Positions 1 to 6,480 of a stretch of DNA of 10,733 nt are shown here, one piece after another. The translations under genes were made by a program, and so were the position numbers. Under the pieces are notes generated by a model. The model was not told the origin of the DNA, did no database searches, and worked only from the letters and a program-made list of their open reading frames with translations. Each line of letters opens with the position of its first letter. The stretch's first letter is position 1. Source of the stretch: Rickettsiales bacterium (lineage in GTDB: Bacteria > Pseudomonadota > Alphaproteobacteria > TMED127); assembly GCA_002690875.1 (NCBI GenBank), contig NZGH01000022.1:1-10733 (forward strand), in the 5' to 3' direction.

Positions 1-45
1 ATTATTTTAGTATTACATTAAAAGTATAATATTAATTTATTTATA

Positions 46-556
46 ATGTTAAATCTTTCATTATTAAGACACGCTAAATCTGATTGGAATAACTCCATTC
101 ATGATGATATGAATAGGCCTATTTCATTGAAAGGAATTAATAAAACATTAAAAATTTGTGAGTTCTTAAAAAAAAAAAAAACTATCATTTGATGAAGTGT
201 TCTGTTCGCCTTCCAAGAGGACTAGAGAAACCTTAGATATAATAGTTAAACCTTGTGTCAATGAGCCTTCAATTTATTTTTCAGAAAATCTTTATCATAC
301 ATCAACTATAAATATTTTTGATATAGTTATGTTAGAAGCTACGAAAAAAAAAGTATTAATAGTATCTCATCAACCTTTACTATCTAATTCAATCGACAAC
401 TTTTTTACTCGTTGTAAAGATGAACATTATTATAATGCTTTAACATCATATTCTACCTCTGCTTTATTTAATGTAAGTTTTAAATGCGAGAAATGGGACC
501 AAATTTCAGAAGTTAATGCAGTTTTAAATTTTTTTATAAAGCCTTCAGAATTATAA
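46..556 (+). CDS. SixA-like phosphohistidine phosphatase (histidine phosphatase superfamily), frame broken in a poly-A run
   Basis: The ATG at 46 opens a frame reading MLNLSLLRHAKSDW and then NRPISLKG, the N-terminal signature of SixA-type phosphatases (catalytic RH, then the DRPLSxxG-type loop). This frame ends at TGA 190-192, just after 14 consecutive A. The frame one base over continues the same family: LSFDEVFCSPSKRTRET (the 'LCSPAxRARQT' block) and VLIVSHQPLL (the second catalytic His, usually GHNP). Removing one A joins both halves into about 169 residues, the normal SixA-family length. Enzymes of this family remove phosphate from histidine on phosphotransfer proteins; the substrate here is unknown. 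The break could be a sequencing error, polymerase slippage on the A run, phase variation or a true pseudogene. A GTG at 197 could start only the C-terminal half, which would lack the catalytic RH motif. No clear Shine-Dalgarno site precedes ATG 46. Confidence 0.72.
168..181 (+). repeat. 14-base homopolymeric A run inside the SixA-like gene
   Basis: Fourteen A in a row follow codon TT(A). The reading frame on the left and the family-consistent frame on the right are out of register here by exactly one base. Runs this long are known sites of sequencing error, replication slippage and transcriptional slippage. Confidence 0.9.
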
Positions 557-667
557 TTTTTTTCGAATTTTTTTTAAGAACGAAACAAGAAATAAATTAT
601 TGCAATTAACAATATTTGGAAAGTTTATATGAAATTTATAAATTTAAGTATGATAGTTTAGTTATAA

Positions 668-979
668 TCAAAAAGTTGCAAGATAAGCCTGCGTACATTT
701 TTTTTGTTTTGAAATGTCTGCAAGAGAGTTTTTCTGAGAATTTTTAAATTCAGAAATAATCTTCTGATTTTGTGATATTAATTTTAGAACAATTTTTTTG
801 CTATCATTTTCATAAGAGTAATTACATGAATTCATATCATTAATAATTTTTTTTCTCATTTTGTCTAAATGATTAATTTTTCCGTATTCTCCTGCTGAAA
901 TTAGTAAAGAAATTTGGTTAGATATTTTCTCTAATTTATCTAATTGAGATTTTATTGATTGTGAAACACTATTGTTCAT
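668..979 (-). CDS. small coiled-coil protein, probable FliT-like flagellar chaperone
   Basis: A 103-residue, Lys-rich, predominantly helical protein with no signal peptide or membrane segment. The N-terminal half (about residues 8-50) has the pattern of FliT-type chaperones: a long helix, then an acidic/aromatic segment (SAGEYGKINHLDKMRKK) resembling the family's 'weeL..Ll..R' stretch. FliT binds the filament cap protein FliD and keeps it export-competent; in enterics it also modulates FlhDC. Position is the main support: its ATG lies inside the last codons of the fliS-like gene with an 11-base overlap, the usual fliS-fliT order, which implies translational coupling. Sequence similarity alone is weak. 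An unrelated small flagellar or FlgN-like chaperone is the main alternative. Confidence 0.5.
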   Translation of the reverse strand: MNNSVSQSIKSQLDKLEKISNQISLLISAGEYGKINHLDKMRKKIINDMNSCNYSYENDSKKIVLKLISQNQKIISEFKNSQKNSLADISKQKKCTQAYLATF

Positions 980-1358
980 TGATACTCATTTTATTAATAG
1001 CAAAAATTTCTTCCAAAGCATTCATTGCTTTTTTTACACCCTCAACAACTTGTTCTTTAAAACACTTAATGAGTTGCTGTCTGCAAAATTCATAAAGCTG
1101 AAAAAGTTTTGATGCAAGTTTTTCTCCTTTCTCAAAATCTAATGTTGTTTGAAGTGTATAAATAATAACGAGCGAACGGCTAAAATATTTAGCTCTAAAT
1201 TTTCTTTGGCTGTCTACTCCTGTTGAATTAATCACTTTATCCATCGATTTTTTTAATTCACCAACCATGGTTTTGACAATAGCTATTGGGTCTTGTGACT
1301 TAATAGAAGACTTCTCGGAGTTTTTATAAAAATTTTTTGCTTTATTAAAATTTCGCAA
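969..1358 (-). CDS. fliS: FliS-like flagellin export chaperone (copy 1)
   Basis: A 129-residue helical protein. FliS features visible are the N-terminal NFYKNSEKSSIKSQDPIAIV (compare Y..tsv.tasp..LI), a central LVIIYTLQTTLDFEKGEKLA (the 'II..L..sLd.e.G.eia' block) and LFQLYEFCRQQL (the 'L..LYdyi...L' block). FliS binds the C-terminal helices of newly made flagellin in the cytosol and stops premature polymerisation before export. The start appears to be TTG, since no ATG fits and in-frame TAA lies ten codons upstream; ATT immediately before is less likely. The first ATG, codon 30 or so, would remove the conserved N-terminal tyrosine segment. It overlaps the downstream fliT-like gene. Unlike the other two fliS-like genes here, I find no TAAA-N14/15-GTCGTT motif upstream, and it is clearly the most divergent of the three. 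Confidence 0.75.
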   Translation of the reverse strand: MRNFNKAKNFYKNSEKSSIKSQDPIAIVKTMVGELKKSMDKVINSTGVDSQRKFRAKYFSRSLVIIYTLQTTLDFEKGEKLASKLFQLYEFCRQQLIKCFKEQVVEGVKKAMNALEEIFAINKMSINEQ

Positions 1359-1375
1359 AATGATATCTTTCTTTA

Positions 1376-1723
1376 ATGGTTAATCCTTTACATTTGCCTC
1401 ATAACCCTGAGAATATTAATCACAGGACTGAGTTTGATAATGGTACTGCAATTGGTATGCCACCAATTAGCTTTAGTGCAAGAAAAAACTCACCTATAAC
1501 TAATGTTAATAACTCATACGAGTATAACCCATCTCACAATAGCTCAAGACGATACAGCAAGAACCTGGCTCCTTCAGGAATTTTGACAGAAGCATTCTTC
1601 AAGTCTAGAATTTCGTTAGGTCCTGTTTTTTTTCATAATGAAGCAGCTGTTAAATATCAGAATATCTCAAGAATTTTTACCTCTAATGATGATATTAAAA
1701 TAAATATGCTAAGGGTTGCTTAG
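1376..1723 (+). CDS. hypothetical protein, 115 residues, next to flagellar genes
   Basis: Not recognised. The product is hydrophilic and rich in Asn, Ser and Pro, with no signal peptide, membrane helix or cysteine. The first 60 residues look disordered (NPLHLPHNPENINHRTEFDN, then GTAIGMPPISFSARKNSP). The C-terminal part (LTEAFFKSRISLGPVFFHN) is more ordered. Evidence that it is real: it fills the whole gap between fliS and the ClC gene, no opposing frame is convincing, and its TAG stop overlaps the ClC stop by four bases, as in the GT2/fliD pair. Start choice is uncertain, since no Shine-Dalgarno sequence precedes ATG 1376. Only 17 bases separate it from the divergent fliS start. Its position suggests but does not prove a flagellar role. 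Confidence 0.6.
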   Translation: MVNPLHLPHNPENINHRTEFDNGTAIGMPPISFSARKNSPITNVNNSYEYNPSHNSSRRYSKNLAPSGILTEAFFKSRISLGPVFFHNEAAVKYQNISRIFTSNDDIKINMLRVA

Positions 1724-3420
1724 TCCTCATTTTCGTGCTCTTTTTCCTCTTTTGAGACCTTTAAATAAATATTAAGTAAATCTCCTTCAGTTACCACTCC
1801 AAAAATTTGCTTGTTTTCTCCTAAAACTGGGATTGATTCTCCTACAAAAGTTTTACACTTTTCAATTGATCGAAAGACGCTACTTGAAGTTTTTAGTTTT
1901 AAAAAGTCATTAAGCTTTAAATCTTTTAAATATTTTTTTTTATTTTTTTGTTTTAATAAGAAGTGTAGTTCAAATTTGTTAATTAATATACTTTTTTCAT
2001 TTACCAGATAGCTTTCACCTTTTTGCAGTTTGACCATTTTTTTTATTGCATCATCAACATTCATCTTCACAGATAATAAACAATAATCTTGATGAGAAAT
2101 ATCGGAGACTTCAATCTGTTGAAGCTTTATGTTCTCTCTTCCAATTTTTAAATCTACTTTTTTATTTAAGAGAACTCTATCAAAAACCGATTGTCCAATA
2201 ATTTTATAGGAGATAAGCGAGGCAAAAACTATACTCAATCCAGCGACTAACGTTGCTTCATAATCTGAAGTAAGTTCTAAAATTATCATCATATTTGCAA
2301 CAGGTCCTCCAATCACACAACTAGCGAATGCAGACATAGAAGCAACTGTCAAAAGATTGAGATCTAACTCTGGATTAATTTGTTGAAAGAAAAAACCTAA
2401 AATGACTCCAATACTAGCTCCGATAAATAGGGCAGGGGCAAATACTCCACCAATGAGGCCCATCCTTAGACAAATTACTGTTAATAGCAATTTAAAAATT
2501 AAAAAATAAATTGCATATTGTAAATTAATCTTACCTTCTATCATTTCTCTTATCGACTCTGTACCCAGTCCAATTACTTGAGGTAGATATAAAGACACCA
2601 AACCGCAAATTAATCCGGCAATTGCTGGTTGTAAAACGGCTTTAATTTTTGAGATATCTGGAAAGAATTTTGGATGTGTTAGTCCTTTCATATAAACAAT
2701 AGAGATAAGTCCACAGACGATACCTGCTAATATAAAAAAAGGAAAATCGTATAATGATTCAATATCTCCTATACTTCCTAAAAAAATTGGTTCTATTCCA
2801 AATACACTTTTAGTAAAAACATACGAAATAATTGATGCAACAAGTATTGGAGCAAAAGAGGCCATTGATTGATGGCGAAGAATGACTTCTCGAGCAAAAA
2901 TTAATCCTGCCAAGGGAGCGCCAAAGCCTGAAGAAATTGCAGAAGCTACACCTGCACCAACCACAATGTCGTACTGAGTTTTTTTAGGAAATAGATTGTT
3001 GATTTCTGCTCCAATTGTAGCTCCAAAGTGAACTAGTGGACCATATTGCCCTACTGACCCTCCAGCAGAGATTGAAAGAATTGAAGCAAATGAGCTTATA
3101 AAACCTGATTTGATATCAAGTGGTTTTTTTTCAGAATGTGTTGCTAATATTACATCTGGTGGGCCGTGCCATCTATCACCAAGAGCAATTTCTCTTAAAA
3201 TTCCAACGATTAAACCAACAGCGAAGGGAATAAGCAAAATAAAAAGTATAAACTCACTTGTGTTAGTAAAAAAAGCACTAATAGTTTCAAAATTTCGATC
3301 AGGATTTCTAAAAGCGTTTGTGAGAAATTTCACTAAGCTTATAAAGCCGAACACGCTAATGGAGGTAATTATTCCAATTATAGACCCTAAGACAAGAGTG
3401 ATAATTATCGATAAAAACAT
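1720..3420 (-). CDS. ClC-family chloride channel/transporter with C-terminal CBS domain pair and altered filter residues
   Basis: A 566-residue membrane protein with about ten hydrophobic segments up to residue 415 and a cytosolic tail holding two CBS motifs (about 440-490 and 500-555). ClC hallmarks are GSVGQYGPLVHFGATIG (121-137), SGFGAPLAGLIFAREV (164-179) and GLIGGVFAPALFIGASIG (321-338). Read against E. coli ClC, the gating Glu148 (GREGP) is Tyr126 (GQYGP), the GSGIP serine position falls in HGPPD (85-89), internal Glu203 appears to be Val, and Tyr445 appears to be Phe413. Loss of both glutamates usually argues against H+/Cl- exchange and for passive anion conduction; this is inference. 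CBS pairs commonly bind adenine nucleotides and regulate transport. The start is well placed: GGGGAG lies four bases before ATG, inside a strong hairpin. It shows no sign of belonging to the flagellar regulon. Confidence 0.92.
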   Translation of the reverse strand: MFLSIIITLVLGSIIGIITSISVFGFISLVKFLTNAFRNPDRNFETISAFFTNTSEFILFILLIPFAVGLIVGILREIALGDRWHGPPDVILATHSEKKPLDIKSGFISSFASILSISAGGSVGQYGPLVHFGATIGAEINNLFPKKTQYDIVVGAGVASAISSGFGAPLAGLIFAREVILRHQSMASFAPILVASIISYVFTKSVFGIEPIFLGSIGDIESLYDFPFFILAGIVCGLISIVYMKGLTHPKFFPDISKIKAVLQPAIAGLICGLVSLYLPQVIGLGTESIREMIEGKINLQYAIYFLIFKLLLTVICLRMGLIGGVFAPALFIGASIGVILGFFFQQINPELDLNLLTVASMSAFASCVIGGPVANMMIILELTSDYEATLVAGLSIVFASLISYKIIGQSVFDRVLLNKKVDLKIGRENIKLQQIEVSDISHQDYCLLSVKMNVDDAIKKMVKLQKGESYLVNEKSILINKFELHFLLKQKNKKKYLKDLKLNDFLKLKTSSSVFRSIEKCKTFVGESIPVLGENKQIFGVVTEGDLLNIYLKVSKEEKEHENED

Positions 3421-3459
3421 AAAACTCCCCTTTGAAGTATAACTTTAGAGAGGAGTTTT
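3421..3459 (-). promoter_or_regulatory. strong inverted repeat enclosing the ClC gene's ribosome binding site (possible terminator or translational switch)
   Basis: Positions 3421-3431 and 3449-3459 pair over 11 bp when read as minus-strand RNA, with one G-U pair. The loop of about 17 bases contains a further small AAG/CTT stem. The 3' arm on the minus strand, AGGGGAGTTTT, contains the GGGGAG Shine-Dalgarno sequence and ends directly at the ClC ATG. Folding would hide that site. The same hairpin followed by four U could end transcription from the upstream fliS-like gene. On the plus strand it is followed by TTTTTCTATTTT, a better terminator tail, but nothing obvious is transcribed into it from that side. 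Confidence 0.6.
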
Positions 3460-3487
3460 TCTATTTTAAAATTTTTAATTCTGTAAA

Positions 3488-3913
3488 TTAGTTATTACGA
3501 TACTCTTCAGGAATTCCGTCCCAGGCTTCCTTTAATTCTGAAGCAACTTTAAAGGCGGGTTGAACATAGTTCATATCTTCATTATCCTGTATTCTTTTGC
3601 TCATATATCTAATAAATCTATAAAGCCAATTTAAATCTTCAGCTATTTTATTACCACTATCAAGTTCTAAGCAACTTTGAAGTCTAAAAGCTATTTTAGA
3701 TATTTTTTCTGCTTTTTCTTTTGAATTATTTGTTACAGCTAAATCAGTAAAAAGAACTTGTTTCAGTTCATCAATTTCTTTAACTAACCCATCAAGCATT
3801 TTTTGAATTATTTCATATTTAGAGAGTTTCCCAACTTTAATAGTATCGTCTACAAGGACTTTCTTTTCATTAAGTTGGTTTTCTTTAACTGCTATATTAT
3901 TATAATTATCCAT
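3488..3913 (-). CDS. fliS: FliS-like flagellin chaperone (copy 2)
   Basis: 141 residues. The first 30 are poorly conserved and charged. From KYEIIQKMLDGLVKEI onward it follows the FliS pattern: KISKIAFRLQSCLELDSG, LNWLYRFIRYM, and an ending on SELKEAWDGI, matching the family's final '...l..aW' helix. It is clearly related to copy 3 (shared ISKI, LQ, G....A..LN.LY..IR and a closing W..I), more so than to copy 1. It lies 60 bases downstream of the short flagellin gene and has its own sigma-28-like promoter starting on the flagellin stop codon, so this pair probably acts as flagellin plus dedicated chaperone (inference). AAAGG lies about ten bases before the ATG. A four-codon frame beginning at ATG 3920 overlaps the start and may be chance. 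Confidence 0.8.
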   Translation of the reverse strand: MDNYNNIAVKENQLNEKKVLVDDTIKVGKLSKYEIIQKMLDGLVKEIDELKQVLFTDLAVTNNSKEKAEKISKIAFRLQSCLELDSGNKIAEDLNWLYRFIRYMSKRIQDNEDMNYVQPAFKVASELKEAWDGIPEEYRNN

Positions 3914-3950
3914 TGTCCATTAACCTTTCTTTATAATTATTATAATATGA

Positions 3951-3976
3951 TAAACGACCTAAAGTTCATTTGTTTA
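3951..3976 (-). promoter_or_regulatory. sigma-28-like promoter for fliS copy 2
   Basis: On the minus strand TAAA (3976-3973), 14 bases, then GTCGTTTA (3958-3951). The TAAA is formed by the TAA stop of the short flagellin gene plus the next base. The same arrangement occurs upstream of three other flagellar genes in this window. Predicted transcript start is near 3944, leaving a leader of roughly 30 bases. The enteric FliA consensus is TAAA-N15-GCCGATAA, so the -10 is a variant. Confidence 0.6.
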
Positions 3977-4774
3977 AGCAAGTAATTTGAGTTTTTCCAT
4001 TTCTTCAGTGTTAGCAGTTGCAACCATTGCCAGAGCATAATTTTTGATAAGTGATTGCTTTGTAATTTTTGCTGTTTCTTCAGCAAAATCAGTATCTTGT
4101 AAATTTGCTGCTGCTTTTAACAAATGTGCTGCAGTTGTTGACGCTACATTTTGATATGCTTGCAAGGATGCAAAACTTCCTGCAACCGAACCTAATGATT
4201 GAGTAATTTCACCTATTGTAGTATCCATTGAATTATTAGCATTAGTTGCATCATTTATATCTGTAGCAGCTATCCCAACTGTTGATTTAATTTCTTGAGT
4301 ACCTGCAGCATCATTTACCCCAATATCAAAAGTTCTTGCTGATGTACCCAAAACATTTACTCCATTGTAAGTTAAAGAACTTACTATTGAATCAATAGTA
4401 TCACTGATAGAAATTGCTTCAGAGTTTAAAGCAGCAGTATCAGATGCGGTATTAGTGGTTTGTGTGTCTGCAATTCCTATTTCCTTAAGTCTGGTTGCTA
4501 AATTATTTAGTTCTAATAGAGCTGATTCTGCAAGATTAAGCAGAGTCAAGCCTGATGCCGTATTAGTTTCAACTGCTTCAAAACTTGCTGCTCTAGCATT
4601 TAAGGTATTAGCTAATGATTGAGAACCTGCATCGTTACCTCCAAGAACTCTCAGTCCAGTGGCTACCCTTGAAATGGAATCATGAAGTGTTCTGGTTAGC
4701 CTTCGTATGCTTCCGATGGGAACAGCACTAGATTGTGGCACTGAAATATTAGACAAAATAGAATCTCCAAACAT
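3974..4774 (-). CDS. short divergent flagellin
   Basis: A 266-residue filament subunit with a terminal-helix architecture and short centre. N-terminal region: SISRVATGLRVLGGNDAGSQ (33-52; compare 'LqRLSSGlRInsAkDDAAG') and SGLTLLNLAESALLELNNL (74-92; compare 'dGiSl.qTAEGAL.Ein..L'). Middle: TYNGVNVLG. C-terminal region: NLQDTDFAEETAKITKQSL (224-242; compare 'RI.DaDfA.Eta.ltk.qIl'). The last 25 residues, ending EEMEKLKLLA, do not match the usual 'AmlaQAN..pq.vL.Ll'. Flagellins are exported unfolded and polymerise extracellularly. Start: ATG 4774 has no Shine-Dalgarno and lies at the predicted transcript start; TTG at 4756, seven bases after GGAGA, fits better and gives 260 residues. It could be a minor or specialised filament subunit. 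Confidence 0.88.
   Translation of the reverse strand: MFGDSILSNISVPQSSAVPIGSIRRLTRTLHDSISRVATGLRVLGGNDAGSQSLANTLNARAASFEAVETNTASGLTLLNLAESALLELNNLATRLKEIGIADTQTTNTASDTAALNSEAISISDTIDSIVSSLTYNGVNVLGTSARTFDIGVNDAAGTQEIKSTVGIAATDINDATNANNSMDTTIGEITQSLGSVAGSFASLQAYQNVASTTAAHLLKAAANLQDTDFAEETAKITKQSLIKNYALAMVATANTEEMEKLKLLA
4764..4768 (-). promoter_or_regulatory. Shine-Dalgarno GGAGA pointing to a TTG start at 4756 for the short flagellin
   Basis: GGAGA on the minus strand sits seven bases before an in-frame TTG (codon 7 of the longest frame). It begins ten bases after the promoter -10 motif; in fliD the corresponding AGAGG begins six bases after its -10. No comparable site precedes ATG 4774, whose A lies only four bases from the -10 motif. 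Confidence 0.5.
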
Positions 4775-4777
4775 TAA

Positions 4778-4804
4778 ATAACGACAAACTTTTGATTTTG
4801 TTTA
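4778..4804 (-). promoter_or_regulatory. sigma-28-like promoter for the short flagellin
   Basis: On the minus strand TAAA (4804-4801), 15 bases, then GTCGTTAT (4785-4778). The -10 octamer is identical to that before fliD and the spacing is the same. Predicted transcript start is around 4771, downstream of the nominal ATG, which favours the internal TTG start. Confidence 0.65.
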
Positions 4805-4805
4805 A

Positions 4806-4822
4806 TTGGCATAAAAATTGAA
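4806..4822 (+). promoter_or_regulatory. possible sigma-54-type promoter for the TPR-glycosyltransferase gene
   Basis: The plus strand reads TTGGCATAAAAATTGAA. The GG and TTG elements have the spacing of TGGCAC-N5-TTGCA, but the expected GC at -12 is GA. Predicted start near 4832, followed by AAGGA at 4841-4845 six bases before ATG 4852. A single partial match in A+T-rich DNA is weak evidence. Confidence 0.25.
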
Positions 4823-4851
4823 GGATTTACTGAAGTAACAAAGGATTTTAT

Positions 4852-6480
4852 ATGAAAGTCAGATCACATGGCTCTTTGGAAGAAGAGTTAAAAAAAGTAT
4901 TAAGTAATCCCCATACCAGTAACAATTTAGAGAAAGCTGTTCAAATTGCTGAACAGGTTATAAAAATTAATAAAAAAAGTAATTATGCTAATTATGCTAT
5001 GGGACTTCATGAATTAGCTTTAGCTAACAGAACGGCTCCACAAGTTAATTATGATGAAGCGATTAAGGCTTTTAAAAAAGTAATTAAGATGGATCCAAAT
5101 TTTATTGAGCCTTACTTAATGTTAGTCAAAATTTATAGAGAAACCGATAGAAATCTTGAATATAAATTATTACTACAGGCTAACAAGCAATTTCCTGATC
5201 ATTATCTAATAATGTTTGATTTGGCAAATTTAATGACTTTTAAAACTGGTGAAAAAGCTAAGGGTCTTGAACTATTTGCAAAATGTGTTCAAAAACTGCC
5301 AATGGTTGATGCTGCCTGGGCTGGTGTAGGAAGCGCCTATCTTTTAAACAGAGATTTTGATATGGCTTTAAAATCTTTTGAAACTTCACTCTCTATAAAT
5401 CCCGAAAATACTCAATCAATACTAGGTGTAGGAGTTTATCATTTTGAAACTGGTAATTTCAAAGAAGCCAGAAAATACTACAAAAAAGCTTTAACCATTG
5501 ATAAAGCTTCTTATTGGGGGAACTTTAATATTGCACTTTTAAATTTACTTGAAGGTGATGATAAAACTGGTTGGAAATTCTTTGAAAAAAGAGACAAAGA
5601 TCAGTATCTGAGTAAGTATGGAGGTTCAAATATTCAGGAAATCTTTAAAGATGACATATCCAAAAATTTAAACCAAAAAATTGTTATTTTAAGAGAGCAG
5701 GGATTTGGTGACGATATTATGTTTAGTAGATACTTAAAACCTTTAAAAAATTTGGGATACGATGTTACCTATGCTTGTTCACCAGAATTAAAAGGGTTTT
5801 TTAAATTATCGCCAGATCTTGATAATATAGAATTGACTAGTAAGATTCCCGATACGCAAGAGTTTGATTATAGAGCTTTTTTGATGAGTTTACCATGGTT
5901 AATGTCAAACTTTCAAGAATTTCGATTAAATGATCCATTAAAAATTGATTTCAATAGACTTGATGAAAAAACATTAAAAATTAAAAGTGAGATAAAAAAA
6001 CCACTTAATTCAAAAAAATTAAAAATTGGTTTAGCCTGGAGCGGTAGCCCAAAACATATGAGAGATTTTTGTAGAAGTATTGATCTTACTTTACTTAAAG
6101 GAGTTTTTGATATACCTAATGTTGAATTCTTTGCACTTCAAAAGGTCTTCAAAGCTGATGATAAAAAATTCTTAAAAAAGTTTAAGAATGTTCATGATTG
6201 TACAGATCATTTAAAAGATTTTATGCATACAGCATATTTTGTAGAAAAAATGGACATGATCTTCACAGTTGATACTTCACTAGTACACATGGCAGGTACT
6301 ATGAATAAAAAAACTTTTTTATTTCTACCTAAGGTTTCTGACTACAGATGGGGGCTGAAAAATAATCAGGAATGGTATCCATCCGTTAGTCTTCTCAGGC
6401 AGGAAAAGTTAAGTGATTGGAAAAAACCAATTAAAGATTGTCAAAAAATTATAAATGATTCTTTAAGCAGCTGCTGTTGA
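4852..6480 (+). CDS. TPR-repeat protein with C-terminal GT-B (heptosyltransferase-like) glycosyltransferase domain
   Basis: 542 residues. Residues about 20-240 are tandem TPR helices, clearest at YDEAIKAFKKVIKMDPNFIE, FDMALKSFETSLSINPEN and GNFKEARKYYKKALTIDK. Residues about 275-540 form a GT9/GT-B-like domain: VILREQGFGDDIMFSRYLKP, KIGLAWSGSPKHMRD (391-405), FTVDTSLVHMAG (471-482, the nucleotide-sugar site block) and WYPSVSLLRQ (508-517). Such TPR-glycosyltransferases are cytosolic and often sit in flagellin-modification loci. Lying back to back with a flagellin gene and among filament chaperones, it probably glycosylates flagellin Ser/Thr residues; sugar and target cannot be read from sequence. 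AAGGA six bases before ATG supports the start. Its 3' end overlaps convergent fliS copy 3 by 18 bases. A role in surface polysaccharide synthesis is the alternative. Confidence 0.85.
   Translation: MKVRSHGSLEEELKKVLSNPHTSNNLEKAVQIAEQVIKINKKSNYANYAMGLHELALANRTAPQVNYDEAIKAFKKVIKMDPNFIEPYLMLVKIYRETDRNLEYKLLLQANKQFPDHYLIMFDLANLMTFKTGEKAKGLELFAKCVQKLPMVDAAWAGVGSAYLLNRDFDMALKSFETSLSINPENTQSILGVGVYHFETGNFKEARKYYKKALTIDKASYWGNFNIALLNLLEGDDKTGWKFFEKRDKDQYLSKYGGSNIQEIFKDDISKNLNQKIVILREQGFGDDIMFSRYLKPLKNLGYDVTYACSPELKGFFKLSPDLDNIELTSKIPDTQEFDYRAFLMSLPWLMSNFQEFRLNDPLKIDFNRLDEKTLKIKSEIKKPLNSKKLKIGLAWSGSPKHMRDFCRSIDLTLLKGVFDIPNVEFFALQKVFKADDKKFLKKFKNVHDCTDHLKDFMHTAYFVEKMDMIFTVDTSLVHMAGTMNKKTFLFLPKVSDYRWGLKNNQEWYPSVSLLRQEKLSDWKKPIKDCQKIINDSLSSCC

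Noticed and set aside
197..556. Separate short gene from GTG 197
   Set aside because: The translation begins in the middle of a conserved SixA block and lacks the catalytic RH motif, which is present just upstream in the other frame; better read as the second half of a frameshifted gene.
632..645. Perfect palindrome AAATTTATAAATTT in the 557-667 gap
   Set aside because: Composed only of A and T, so it would form a very weak hairpin, has no T-tail and is likely chance in this composition; not called as a terminator or operator.
628..660. Ten-codon frame MKFINLSMIV after GGAAAG in the gap between the SixA-like and fliT-like genes
   Set aside because: Too short to judge, and A+T-rich intergenic DNA produces such frames by chance.
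3110..3442. Open frame of 110 codons on the plus strand opposite the start of the ClC gene
   Set aside because: It is antisense to a strongly supported membrane-protein gene, has no family resemblance and runs through the hairpin; a shadow frame.
4802..4829. A second sigma-28-like match on the minus strand, TAAA-N15-GCCAATTA, upstream of the short flagellin
   Set aside because: It is closer to the enteric -10 than GTCGTTAT, but it is not shared with the other three flagellar genes and its -10 overlaps the -35 of the better-supported site. It could be a tandem promoter, but one occurrence is not enough.
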